NCBI RefSeq assembly: GCF_030813515.1
Contig: NZ_JAUSUK010000002.1
Location: 1,240,001 to 1,304,000, forward strand
Length of the DNA stretch: 64,000 nt
Reading direction: 5' to 3'
Source of the DNA: Rhodopseudomonas julia
Lineage (GTDB): Bacteria; Pseudomonadota; Alphaproteobacteria; Rhizobiales; Afifellaceae
Shown: piece by piece, positions 56,129 to 64,000 of the stretch
Numbering within the stretch: position 1 is the first letter of the stretch
Layout: each line of letters opens with the position of its first letter
The notes under the pieces: model-generated
Seen by the model: the letters and a program-made list of their open reading frames with translations, nothing else
The model's database searches: none
Told to the model about the DNA's origin: nothing
Translations under genes and position numbers: made by a program

Positions 56129-58319
56129 GCCGGTCGGCGAAGGTGCGCGGGGTGTCGGATTTGAGAGATTTTCCACGGCCGGAGAGACTTGCATTGGTCA
56201 TAAAATACCGATGGGCGTTAAAGAGTTCCTCTCCCTCTTCCGGCTCGATGCGCCGGGAGGTGCCGTCGGAGAGGATTTCCCAGCTTTGCTGGTTGTCCTT
56301 GAGGTTGGCGACCATGATCTGGTCCAGGATCTGCATATGCACCGTCGGATTGGTGATCGGCACCATCGTTTCCACGCGCCGGTCGAGATTGCGCGGCATC
56401 AGGTCGGCGGAGCCGATATAAAGGAGCGCCTCATCCGATGGCAGCCCATGGCCGTTGCCGAAACAGAGGATGCGCGAATGCTCCAGAAAACGGCCGACGA
56501 TTGATTTCACCCGGATGTTTTCCGACAGGCCGGGAAGGCCCGGCCGCAGGCAACAAATGCCGCGGATGACGAGTTCGACCTTCACCCCGGCGCCACTCGC
56601 CCGATAAAGCGCGTCGATGATCTGCGGATCGACCAGAGAATTCATCTTCATCCAGATGCGGGCGGGACGCCCTGCAGCCGCGTGACCGATCTCGGCGTCG
56701 ATATGCTCCAGGATGCGAGAGCGCAGCGTGTATGGCGATACGGCGAGACGCACCACGTCCTGCGGCGGAGCATAGCCCGTAATGAAGTTGAAGACGCGGG
56801 CGACGTCGCGGGCGATCGCGGGATCCGCGGTGAAATAGGAAAGGTCGGTGTAAATCTTGGCCGTGATCGGGTGATAATTTCCCGTGCCGATATGCACATA
56901 GCTGACGAGCCCGTTCGGCTCGCGACGCACCACCTGGCTGAGCTTCGCGTGCGTCTTGAGTTCCATGAAACCGTACACGACCTGCGCGCCGGCGCGCTCC
57001 AGATCGCGAGCCCAGCGGATATTGGCTTCCTCGTCGAAGCGTGCCTTGAGCTCGACGAGCGCCGTCACCGACTTGCCCGCCTCGGCCGCTTCCGTCAGCG
57101 CTTTGATGATCGGGCTGTCGTTAGAGGTGCGATAAAGGGTTTGCTTGATCGCCATCACGTCCGGATCGCTCGCTGCCTGGCGCAGGAACTGCACCACGAC
57201 GTCGAAGGATTCGTAGGGGTGATGGACGACGATGTCCTTCTGCTGGATTGCGGCAAAGCAATCGCCCGCGTGCTCGCGTATCCGTTCCGGAAAGCGCGGC
57301 GTGTAAGGCTTGAATTTGAGATCGCGGCGGTCGATCCCGACGAGCTGTTCGAGATCCTTGATCCCGAGCTGACCATGAATGACGTAGACCTCGTCATTGT
57401 CGACGGAAAGCGATTGCTGCACGACCGCGCGCAAATCTTCCGGCATCGAGGATTCGACCTCCAGCCGGATGACCGAGCCACGGCGGCGCTGCTTGAGCGC
57501 GCGCTCGAAGAGACGCGCGAGATCCTCCGCTTCCTCCTCGATCTCGATATCGGAATCGCGAATGACCCGATAGACGCCCTTTCCGACGACCTCATAGCCT
57601 GGAAACAGGCGGTCTATGAAAAGGCCGACGGTTTCTTCCACGCTGATGAAGCGTGTCGGATGCTTCTCGTCTTGGCGCGGCAGACGGATGAAGCGCGCCA
57701 ATGTGTGCGGCATGCGTACCAGCGCACGCATGAAACGATGATGGACCGGATCGGTCAGCGAGAGCGCGAGCGTGAAGCCCAGATTGGGAATAAAGGGAAA
57801 CGGATGGGCGGGATCGATGGCGAGCGGTGTCAGGACCGGGAAAACCGTCTCCATGAAATATTCCGCAAGCCACTCGGCGTCTTCAGACGTCACCTCCTCG
57901 CCACGAACGATCGAGATCCCCTCCTTGTCGAGGAGCTCGCGCAAGACGATCCATTGCGTCTGCTGATCGTTGACGAGCGCTTCGACTTTGCGGTCGATTT
58001 CCGCAAGCTGCTGCGAGGGCGTCAATCCGTCGGCGCTGACGGTTGCAATCTTCTCGCGCTCCTGGCCCTTCAGTCCGGCCACGCGCACCATGAAGAATTC
58101 ATCGAGATTGTTCGCTGAGATCGACAGAAAGCGCAGCCGCTCCAGAAGCGGGTGATTTGGGTTCTCCGATTCCTCGAGCACGCGGCGATTGAATTCCAGC
58201 CACGAGATCTCGCGGTTGATGAAGCGTTTGGGATCACCAAGAAGCTCGCTGGTCGCTACGGCGATCGTCCCATTCTCGGAATCACCAGGATCAGTGGCTA
58301 TCGAGCTCTCTTCCATCAA
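56118..58319 (-). CDS. ppk: Polyphosphate kinase PPK1
   Basis: Makes inorganic polyphosphate from ATP reversibly. The 733 residues have the PPK1 order: N domain ([20 protein letters not shown]), head domain, and two catalytic C domains. The phosphohistidine region is [16 protein letters not shown], and the second conserved histidine lies in [38 protein letters not shown] is strongly conserved. It is followed directly by ppx. Divergent spacing to hdaA (82 bases) on the same strand suggests a shared transcript or a separate promoter there. Confidence 0.97.
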   Translation of the reverse strand: MMEESSIATDPGDSENGTIAVATSELLGDPKRFINREISWLEFNRRVLEESENPNHPLLERLRFLSISANNLDEFFMVRVAGLKGQEREKIATVSADGLTPSQQLAEIDRKVEALVNDQQTQWIVLRELLDKEGISIVRGEEVTSEDAEWLAEYFMETVFPVLTPLAIDPAHPFPFIPNLGFTLALSLTDPVHHRFMRALVRMPHTLARFIRLPRQDEKHPTRFISVEETVGLFIDRLFPGYEVVGKGVYRVIRDSDIEIEEEAEDLARLFERALKQRRRGSVIRLEVESSMPEDLRAVVQQSLSVDNDEVYVIHGQLGIKDLEQLVGIDRRDLKFKPYTPRFPERIREHAGDCFAAIQQKDIVVHHPYESFDVVVQFLRQAASDPDVMAIKQTLYRTSNDSPIIKALTEAAEAGKSVTALVELKARFDEEANIRWARDLERAGAQVVYGFMELKTHAKLSQVVRREPNGLVSYVHIGTGNYHPITAKIYTDLSYFTADPAIARDVARVFNFITGYAPPQDVVRLAVSPYTLRSRILEHIDAEIGHAAAGRPARIWMKMNSLVDPQIIDALYRASGAGVKVELVIRGICCLRPGLPGLSENIRVKSIVGRFLEHSRILCFGNGHGLPSDEALLYIGSADLMPRNLDRRVETMVPITNPTVHMQILDQIMVANLKDNQQSWEILSDGTSRRIEPEEGEELFNAHRYFMTNASLSGRGKSLKSDTPRTFADRLDN

Positions 58320-58401
58320 TCCTCTCTAGGTCTGCGAACCGCGTTGATCGCAGTGGAGCGTAACACTTGGATGACACCTGCGGAAACCGAGGTCTTGTAT
58401 C

Positions 58402-59094
58402 TCAGGAGCCGGTCGTCTGAATTTCACGTCCCGCAAGAACCTGCGCCACGAGCGGTCGCGTAATGCGCCGCCCTTCACTCAGCGCCTCTTCGTCGATGGC
58501 TGCGACGAGAGCCTGCGCCTCCCGCAGAGAGCGCTCCATCCGGACGACCATGTAGTCGATGACGTTGCGCTCGACCGCGAGCTGGCGGTCGCTGAAAAGC
58601 TTGACCAGGACCTGCCGCAACAAAGGTTCGTCGGGCCGGTCGATGGAAATTGGGACGGCGAGCCGCAGACGCGAGATCAGATCCTTGAGCGACAGCTGCC
58701 AACGCGCAAGCGGTTCGCGCGCCGTAATCAGAATCGTAAAGCCTTCCTCGCGAGCCCGATTGATCAGATGGAAGAGCGCGCGCTCGGGAACGTTGTCGGC
58801 GGCGACATCTTCGACGAGAACGGGACGCGTGGGGCCACCCACCTCGGTTTTCTCGAGCATTGAGCCGGCGACAATTTCGGCGGCTGCTCTTTCCGCCCAA
58901 AGGCCGGCGAGATGCGTTTTGCCGGAGCCTTCCGGCCCGCATAACAGCACGACTGGGGCTGACCAATTCGGCCAGCTCATGATGACGTCGTAGGCCGCGC
59001 GATTCGCATCCGTCACAAGATAGCTGTCACGGTCATAGGCGGCTTCATGGGCGAGCGGGATCGGGATCTGGCGTTGCGAGTTCATGGCGTTCAC
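58402..59094 (-). CDS. hdaA: DnaA regulator HdaA (Hda-like AAA+ protein)
   Basis: A short DnaA-like AAA+ protein that with the beta clamp stimulates ATP hydrolysis by DnaA and so limits re-initiation. The N-terminal RQIPIPLAHEAAYDRDSY includes a clamp-binding-like motif; Walker A is LLCGPEGSGKTHLAGLWA; a short acidic Walker-B-like VLVEDVAAD follows, and the sensor/lid region is VERNVIDYMVVRMERSL. The 230-residue length fits HdaA. The GTG start at 59094 overlaps the permease stop (GTGA); an ATG three codons later is possible. Confidence 0.92.
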   Translation of the reverse strand: MNAMNSQRQIPIPLAHEAAYDRDSYLVTDANRAAYDVIMSWPNWSAPVVLLCGPEGSGKTHLAGLWAERAAAEIVAGSMLEKTEVGGPTRPVLVEDVAADNVPERALFHLINRAREEGFTILITAREPLARWQLSLKDLISRLRLAVPISIDRPDEPLLRQVLVKLFSDRQLAVERNVIDYMVVRMERSLREAQALVAAIDEEALSEGRRITRPLVAQVLAGREIQTTGS

Positions 59095-60176
59095 TGCAAC
59101 TCGCTGGGGGGCGGCGGTGGCGGATCGCCGGTGCCGAGATAAATCCGGCTCTCGCGATATTGTTCAAGTCCGAAGCGGACAAGCACGCCGATCGCGGCCG
59201 TGACAGGGACCGCAACAAGCAGGCCGACGAAGCCAAACAAGGCACCGAAGGCGAACATCGCAAACATCAGCCAGACCGGATGGACACCAACGGAATGGCC
59301 CACAATGCGCGGCTGCAGAAGGTTGCCTTCCACCACCTGTCCGGTGACGAAAACGCCTGCGACCACCACGATCCAGGGCCATTCCGGCCAAAACTGCACG
59401 AGCGCCACGCCGACAGCCAGAATGAAGCCGACCGTTGAGCCGATATAAGGAATAAAGTTGATGACCCCGGCGACGAAACCGATCAGAAGCCCAAAATTCA
59501 GCCCGACCGCTGTCAGGCTGACGACGTAGAAGCCTCCCAGCAGCGTGCAAACGAGACCCTGGCCTCGGAGAAAACCCGACAGCGCCTGATCGATATCTGC
59601 GGCAAGCGCTCGAATGACATCGGCATGCTCGCGCGGAAGATAGCTGTCGACCATCTTCACCATCCGATCCCAATCGTAGAGAAGATAGAAAGCAACGACC
59701 GGGGTCACGATGAACAGGCTGGCGAAGCTGATCAGAGCCTGGCCGCCGGCGAGAATTGAAGAGACCAGACCGCCCATCCAGGTGGCGGCACTCTTCAGAA
59801 GCGGCTCGGCGTTGAACTCTCCGCTGGAGGGCAGATACTTGGCGAGCGGCGATGCGAAGACCTCGCTGCCGAGATGCCGAAGTCGCTCGATGAGATTGGG
59901 CAGCCTGGCGGCAAAATCACTCGCCTGACCGACCAGCGGCGGGATAATCGCAACCAGCACGACGATAAATAGGACGAGCGCAAAGATCAGGATCGCTAGC
60001 GTCGCCAGGAGGCGGTTCATGCCGAGCTTTTCAAGCCAGTCCGCGACTGGGTCGAGAAAATACGCGAGCGCCATGCCAAGCAGGAACGGCAACAGGATGC
60101 CGCTGAAAAGCCAAAGGAAAACGATGAGAGCAGAGAGCGCTCCCAGCCAGAAGATCGCCTGCCGCTGGGCCGACAT
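59091..60176 (-). CDS. AI-2E/PerM family permease
   Basis: A membrane protein of 361 residues in the AI-2E transporter (PerM/YdiK-type) family. Eight or so hydrophobic helices are visible; family blocks are LLPFLLGMALAYFLDPV, GFLRGQGLVCTLLGGFYVVSL, LNFGLLIGFVAGVINFIPYIG and GALFGFVGLLVAVPVTA. The substrate is not established for most members. The ATG at 60176 has GGGAGGAGGG upstream and overlaps the phosphatidyltransferase stop by one base (TGATG); the frame is open to 60773 but that part has no similarity. Its stop overlaps the hdaA start by 4 bases. Confidence 0.92.
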   Translation of the reverse strand: MSAQRQAIFWLGALSALIVFLWLFSGILLPFLLGMALAYFLDPVADWLEKLGMNRLLATLAILIFALVLFIVVLVAIIPPLVGQASDFAARLPNLIERLRHLGSEVFASPLAKYLPSSGEFNAEPLLKSAATWMGGLVSSILAGGQALISFASLFIVTPVVAFYLLYDWDRMVKMVDSYLPREHADVIRALAADIDQALSGFLRGQGLVCTLLGGFYVVSLTAVGLNFGLLIGFVAGVINFIPYIGSTVGFILAVGVALVQFWPEWPWIVVVAGVFVTGQVVEGNLLQPRIVGHSVGVHPVWLMFAMFAFGALFGFVGLLVAVPVTAAIGVLVRFGLEQYRESRIYLGTGDPPPPPPSELQ

Positions 60177-60730
60177 CAACCCTCCTCCCGCCGTGGCTCT
60201 TCGCCGGCCATGTGGCGCAGCCACTCCGCGAGATAGGCACCGGCTGAGCCGACGGTCAAGCCGGCCGTTGTGATGATCATCGGCCAGATTGCGATCGAAA
60301 GCGATTTGATGCCGGCGTGTTCGGCCAGAACCAGCGCGAGGAGAACGATCTGAGAGGTCGTGTTGAACTTCGACACCCATAGCGGCCGCATCGCGATCGG
60401 ATTGACGAGCATCCATGCGAGGATCACGCCGCCGACGATGAGAATGTCCCGGCTGACCACGAGAATAATCAGCCATGGCGGCAGGACTCCCTGGAAGCCG
60501 AGCACCAGAAACAGCGAGACGAGGAGTGCCTTGTCGGCGATCGGATCGAGATAGGCGCCGAGATCGGAAGACGCACCGAAGCGTTTGGCAATCAGGCCGT
60601 CGATGCCATCGCTTATCCCCGCGAGAAGGAACACGATGGTCGCGCCTGTCCAATTCTGGATCACGATCAACCAGACGATCAACGGAACGGAGACGAGCCG
60701 CGCGAGAGTGATGAAATTCGGAAGGGTCAA
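60176..60730 (-). CDS. CDP-alcohol phosphatidyltransferase (PgsA-like)
   Basis: An integral membrane enzyme joining a CDP-activated lipid to an alcohol, the family of phosphatidylglycerophosphate synthase and cardiolipin synthase. The signature DGxxAR...GxxxDxxxD is present as [13 protein letters not shown] ... [12 protein letters not shown], and helices flank it. TTG at 60730 gives 184 residues starting [16 protein letters not shown], the usual family N-terminus; the frame extends to 61066 antisense to purM without support. It is divergent from purM over 90 bases and heads the permease-hdaA operon. Confidence 0.88.
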   Translation of the reverse strand: MTLPNFITLARLVSVPLIVWLIVIQNWTGATIVFLLAGISDGIDGLIAKRFGASSDLGAYLDPIADKALLVSLFLVLGFQGVLPPWLIILVVSRDILIVGGVILAWMLVNPIAMRPLWVSKFNTTSQIVLLALVLAEHAGIKSLSIAIWPMIITTAGLTVGSAGAYLAEWLRHMAGEEPRREEG

Positions 60731-60820
60731 GGAGAACGGTGCCTGGAGCCAAAAACGCAGTGCCAAATGGCACAACGCCGCTTGCAAATTCAGGCTATCG
60801 CCTCTACCCGCTTTCGGGCC

Positions 60821-61891
60821 ATGGGGGAAGACCGCACCACACTCAGCTATCGCCAGGCCGGCGTCGATATCGACGCGGGCGCAGCGCTCGTCGACCGCAT
60901 CAAGCCGCTTGCTGCCAGCACCCAACGTGCCGGTGTCATGGGCGGACTTGGCGGTTTCGGCGCGCTTTTCGATCTCAAAAAGACCGGCTACCGTGATCCG
61001 GTGCTGGTGGCTGCGACCGATGGCGTCGGCACGAAGCTCAAGATTGCCATCGAGAGCGGGCATCACGACACGGTGGGAATCGATCTCGTTGCGATGTGCG
61101 TCAACGATCTCATCGTTCAGGGCGCAGAGCCCCTCTTCTTCCTCGATTATTTCGCTTCCGGAGCCCTCTCGGTCGACGAGGCGGCGTCTGTGGTTTCAGG
61201 CATCGCCGAAGGTTGCCGACAGGCGGGTGCTGCCCTCGTCGGCGGCGAGACGGCGGAACTGCCCGGACTATATGCCGCCGGGGATTATGACCTCGCAGGG
61301 TTCGCCGTTGGCGCCGTCGAGCGGGACGAGATCCTGCCGCGTGCGGTGACGGCGGGAGACGTCGTTATCGGCGTGGCTGCGAGCGGCGTTCATTCGAACG
61401 GCTTTTCGCTGGTGCGCCGGGTGGTCGAGCGAAGCGGTCTCGCCTGGGAGGCTCCGGCGCCGTTTGAACCTGGCAGGAGCCTCGCGCAGGCGCTTCTGGA
61501 GCCAACCCGCATCTATGTCCGCCCTCTCCTTTCGGCGATCCGTGAGACGGGCGCCGTGAAGGCTCTGGCGCATATCACAGGCGGCGGATTGCCGGAGAAC
61601 CTGCCAAGGGTCTTGCCTGACGGGCAAGCGGTTCGCATCCACCTCGACGAGATTCCGCTGCCCCCGGTTTTCTCCTGGCTCGCGAAGAGCGGACCAATCG
61701 AAGAAGCCGAGCTCCTGCGCACATTCAACTGCGGTGTCGGCATGGCCGTCATCGCGGATGCCGATGCTGCCGAACGAATCATGGCGCATCTGACGGCTGC
61801 GGGTGAAAAGAGTTTCCGTCTCGGCGAGATCGAGCCGCGGGAAGACGCGGCCGTCGTGTTCGAAGGCAAGCTCGCGCTGGACGAGAAATAA
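60821..61891 (+). CDS. purM: Phosphoribosylformylglycinamidine cyclo-ligase PurM
   Basis: Closes the imidazole ring to form aminoimidazole ribonucleotide in purine synthesis (AIR synthetase). The 356 residues begin [23 protein letters not shown], then [42 protein letters not shown] and the nucleotide-binding [18 protein letters not shown]. The ATG at 60821 begins the conserved region; a weak frame to 60767 exists. purN follows 2 bases later. Confidence 0.96.
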   Translation: MGEDRTTLSYRQAGVDIDAGAALVDRIKPLAASTQRAGVMGGLGGFGALFDLKKTGYRDPVLVAATDGVGTKLKIAIESGHHDTVGIDLVAMCVNDLIVQGAEPLFFLDYFASGALSVDEAASVVSGIAEGCRQAGAALVGGETAELPGLYAAGDYDLAGFAVGAVERDEILPRAVTAGDVVIGVAASGVHSNGFSLVRRVVERSGLAWEAPAPFEPGRSLAQALLEPTRIYVRPLLSAIRETGAVKALAHITGGGLPENLPRVLPDGQAVRIHLDEIPLPPVFSWLAKSGPIEEAELLRTFNCGVGMAVIADADAAERIMAHLTAAGEKSFRLGEIEPREDAAVVFEGKLALDEK

Positions 61892-61893
61892 CA

Positions 61894-62550
61894 GTGAAAA
61901 CAGCGATTTTGATTTCCGGGCGCGGCAGCAATATGCGCGCCCTCGTCGATGCGGCGCGAGAGCCCGACTTTCCCGCCTCGATCGAGCTGGTCCTTTCCAA
62001 TCGCGCCGATGCTGCCGGTCTCACCTATGCCGCCGATGCGGGTATTGCGACCGCGGTACTCCCGCATCGCGATTATGAGAGCCGTGAAGCCTTTGAAGCC
62101 GCCCTCGATACGACGCTGCGCGAGGCCGGAATCGAGCTTATCTGTCTTGCCGGCTTCATGCGGCTCCTCTCCGATGAATTCGTCGAGGGATGGCGCAATC
62201 GGGTGATCAACATCCACCCGTCGCTCTTGCCGGCCTTTCGAGGCTTGAGGACGCATGAACGCGCCCTGGCGACAGGCGTGCGCGTGCACGGAGCGACGGT
62301 CCACTACGTCCGGGCCGAAATGGACGATGGACCGATCATCGTTCAAGGCGCCGTGCCGGTCCTTGCGGACGATACCTCAGAAAGCCTCGCGGTACGCGTC
62401 CTGGCAGCAGAGCACCGGATCTACCCGCTCGCTCTTTCCTGGGTCGCGGGACGCAAGGCCCGGGTCGTGGCCGAGAAGGTCATTCTCGAGGGACTGCCGA
62501 CATCGGAGGATGCCGTTTTGATTGTGCCCTCCGGTGAACAGCAGGATTGA
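61894..62550 (+). CDS. purN: Phosphoribosylglycinamide formyltransferase PurN
   Basis: Transfers a formyl group from 10-formyl-tetrahydrofolate to glycinamide ribonucleotide. KTAILISGRGSNMRALV is the N-terminal substrate site; AGFMRLLSDEFVEGWRNRVINIHPSLLPAFRG holds the catalytic Asn, His and the folate loop; GATVHYVRAEMDDGPII supplies the Asp. 218 residues. GTG start only 2 bases after the purM stop: a translationally coupled purMN pair. Confidence 0.97.
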   Translation: MKTAILISGRGSNMRALVDAAREPDFPASIELVLSNRADAAGLTYAADAGIATAVLPHRDYESREAFEAALDTTLREAGIELICLAGFMRLLSDEFVEGWRNRVINIHPSLLPAFRGLRTHERALATGVRVHGATVHYVRAEMDDGPIIVQGAVPVLADDTSESLAVRVLAAEHRIYPLALSWVAGRKARVVAEKVILEGLPTSEDAVLIVPSGEQQD

Positions 62551-62562
62551 GGCTCCATCTCC

Positions 62563-62892
62563 TCAGCGCGTGCAGGCCTCGAAAGCCTGAACGTATTTCG
62601 CCTGTGCCGTCTTCGGAATCTGACCGCTGGTGACGAAGGCTGCGGCTTCGGGTTCGCTCATCTGCGGCTCAAGCCGCTTGGCGAGACACGAACAATCCCT
62701 TGTCACACTCTTCAGCGCGTCCCCTTCCCGCTTGCGCCATTCCGCGTAAACGCATGCGTCGGCCAGACGATTGCGCACCGTCTCATGCGTCATGCCGGCC
62801 GGCAGCGTCGTAGGCGCGGAACCTCCCTGGCAGGCTGCCAGCGTAAGGGTCGCAAAAACGAGGGAAGGAACCGCCGAGAACCGCATCTTCAT
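62563..62892 (-). CDS. Small predicted lipoprotein, unknown function
   Basis: A 109-residue protein with signal peptide FSAVPSLVFATLTLAAC, a good lipobox (LAAC). The mature part carries four cysteines (CVYAEWRK, CSCL, and one near the C-terminus), suggesting disulfides, and is otherwise polar with helix propensity. I do not recognise it. Convergent with purN, 12 bases between stops. Confidence 0.75.
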   Translation of the reverse strand: MKMRFSAVPSLVFATLTLAACQGGSAPTTLPAGMTHETVRNRLADACVYAEWRKREGDALKSVTRDCSCLAKRLEPQMSEPEAAAFVTSGQIPKTAQAKYVQAFEACTR

Positions 62893-62930
62893 CTCCAGAA
62901 AAGAGGCGCGATATTCTCCGCACTCCTCAC

Positions 62931-64000
62931 TCAGTCAAGCTGCACTGGAGCAACACAGGGCGCAATTCGCACCGCATTGTCATGGAAGGCAGCCCCGCCA
63001 TAAGGCGCGACCGCATCGGCGCCCGTCAGTGCGTTGATGCCGCGTCCTCCTTGATGCGCCTTATTCGGCCAGATGCCTTCGGCAATCAGAGTACCGCGCT
63101 GCTGACCATCGCTCAGGCGCACATGCAGCCGACAAGCGCCGCGCCGGCTGGTGAGCTCCACGAAATCCCCATCGTTGAGGCGGACAGCTTCCGCATCGAG
63201 CGGATGCATCATCACCTCGGGGCGTTTCTCGCGCGCCCGACCGGAGGGCGTTTCCGAGAAGGTGGAATTCAAAAATGAGCGTGCCGGCGCGGTGACCAGG
63301 CGGAAGGGATAGTCCTCATCGGCCGTCTCGATCGCCTCCCACTGATCGGGAAATTCGGGGAGAGATTCCCAAGGTCCGAGCGCCTTGCCGTCCTGCGGGC
63401 GGTTCGGAGCGGCAAAGCGGCCCCAATCGGGCGCGAACCGGAACTTGCCATCGGGAAAGCCGAAGCCGTTGAGATAATGCGCCTCCTCGAAGCCCGGCTG
63501 ACAATCGATCCATTTGTTCTTTTCGAGCGTTGCGAGGTCACCCCAGCCGGACGCCTTGAGCAGCCAATCGATATGCTCGCGTGCGCTCATGGCGAAGCCT
63601 GGATGCTCGGCGCCAAGACGCTTAGCGAGGCCCGTCACGACCTGGTGGTTCGTGAGGCAACCCTGCGGCGGCTCGACGAGTTTCGGCCCGAACAGGATGT
63701 TCTGATGGCCGCCGCCTTTGTAGATGTCGTCATGTTCCAGGAACATCGTCGCCGGCAGCACGATGTCGGCCATTTCTGCCGTGTCCGTCATGAACTGCTC
63801 GTGCACGGCGACAAAGAGATCGTCGCGCATGAAGCCGCGCCGCACCTGTTCCTGGTCGGGCGCGACATTCATCGGATTGGTGTTCTGAATGAGCATGGCG
63901 CCTACGGGGGGACCGCCCTTGAGATCGGCGTCATTGCCGCAAAGGATCGGGCCGATGCGCGACTGATCGAGCATGCGCACGGAGGGGTTGAGGCGATCGA
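62931..64000 (-). CDS. Molybdopterin-dependent oxidoreductase, C-terminal part (5' end outside window)
   Basis: The frame is open to the last base, so the N-terminal iron-sulfur and early molybdopterin domains lie outside. The visible part contains a cofactor-binding stretch (GAMLIQNTNPMNVAPDQEQV), MADIVLPATMFLEHDDIYKGGG, and the molybdopterin dinucleotide-binding barrel at the C-terminus (HPLDAEAVRLNDGDFVELTSRRG ... GAVAPYGG-like end). This is the DMSO-reductase superfamily: formate dehydrogenase, nitrate reductase, biotin sulfoxide reductase and relatives. Substrate cannot be assigned from this part. Confidence 0.88.
   Translation of the reverse strand, partial: DRLNPSVRMLDQSRIGPILCGNDADLKGGPPVGAMLIQNTNPMNVAPDQEQVRRGFMRDDLFVAVHEQFMTDTAEMADIVLPATMFLEHDDIYKGGGHQNILFGPKLVEPPQGCLTNHQVVTGLAKRLGAEHPGFAMSAREHIDWLLKASGWGDLATLEKNKWIDCQPGFEEAHYLNGFGFPDGKFRFAPDWGRFAAPNRPQDGKALGPWESLPEFPDQWEAIETADEDYPFRLVTAPARSFLNSTFSETPSGRAREKRPEVMMHPLDAEAVRLNDGDFVELTSRRGACRLHVRLSDGQQRGTLIAEGIWPNKAHQGGRGINALTGADAVAPYGGAAFHDNAVRIAPCVAPVQLD

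Noticed and set aside
60731-61066. Upstream extension of the phosphatidyltransferase
   Set aside because: Antisense to purM, no family similarity; the conserved N-terminus begins at the TTG at 60730.

Overview
The window reads as ordinary chromosome from a high-GC alphaproteobacterium of the order Hyphomicrobiales (Rhizobiales). The main support is gene order: dusB-ntrB-ntrC-ntrY-ntrX-trkA-(aminotransferase)-hfq-hflX-mazG on one side of ispDF, with cinA, a Coq10-like START gene, lipA and lpdA on the other, plus aspS/rnd/ppx/ppk/hdaA/purM/purN and recJ/glpX/hom/aminotransferase blocks. All are typical of this order. The family or genus cannot be fixed from sequence alone. Codon use looks uniform, and I see no insertion sequence, prophage, CRISPR array, rRNA or integron.

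Layout. (1) 1-13.8 kb: the end of mazG, then a long minus-strand run from dusB to hflX holding two nitrogen two-component systems (NtrBC, NtrYX), K+ channel regulator TrkA, a PLP aminotransferase and Hfq. IspDF and CinA point the other way. (2) 13.8-20.3 kb: Coq10-like protein, lipoyl synthase, a GlsB-type membrane protein, E3 of the 2-oxoacid dehydrogenases, a membrane PQQ glucose-type dehydrogenase, a rhodanese, and a 41-residue membrane microprotein followed by an intrinsic terminator. (3) 20.3-30.2 kb: a more variable stretch with MscS channel, YdcF-like protein, aldo/keto reductase, DUF2254, GST, ICMT-like methyltransferase, VOC, GNAT, GH25 lipoprotein lysozyme, MgtE and tRNA-Leu(GAG). 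(4) 30.4-38 kb: LipB, an exported protein, acylphosphatase, cyclopropane synthase, propionyl-CoA carboxylase alpha subunit, and the glutathione-dependent formaldehyde pathway (frmA-fghA). (5) 38-51.3 kb: an orphan B12-binding radical SAM protein, recJ-glpX-hom-aminotransferase, a lipoprotein, PHA synthase, and two related exported proteins of unknown function. (6) 51.4-64 kb: aspS, rnd, ppx, ppk, hdaA, an AI-2E/PerM-type permease, a CDP-alcohol phosphatidyltransferase, purM, purN, a small lipoprotein, and the C-terminal part of a molybdopterin oxidoreductase running off the end.

How the genes fit together. Translational coupling is common: TGATG or GTGA junctions at dusB/ntrB, ntrB/ntrC, ntrY/ntrX, phosphatidyltransferase/permease and permease/hdaA. 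Metabolically the window covers lipoate synthesis and use (LipA, LipB, LpdA), carbon and phosphate storage (PhaC, Ppk/Ppx), C1 detoxification (FrmA, FghA) and nitrogen control. I found no convincing large new system. The items most worth following are the two paralogous exported proteins at 48.1-51.3 kb, the orphan radical SAM protein at 38.1 kb, and the microprotein at 20.2 kb with palindromes upstream.
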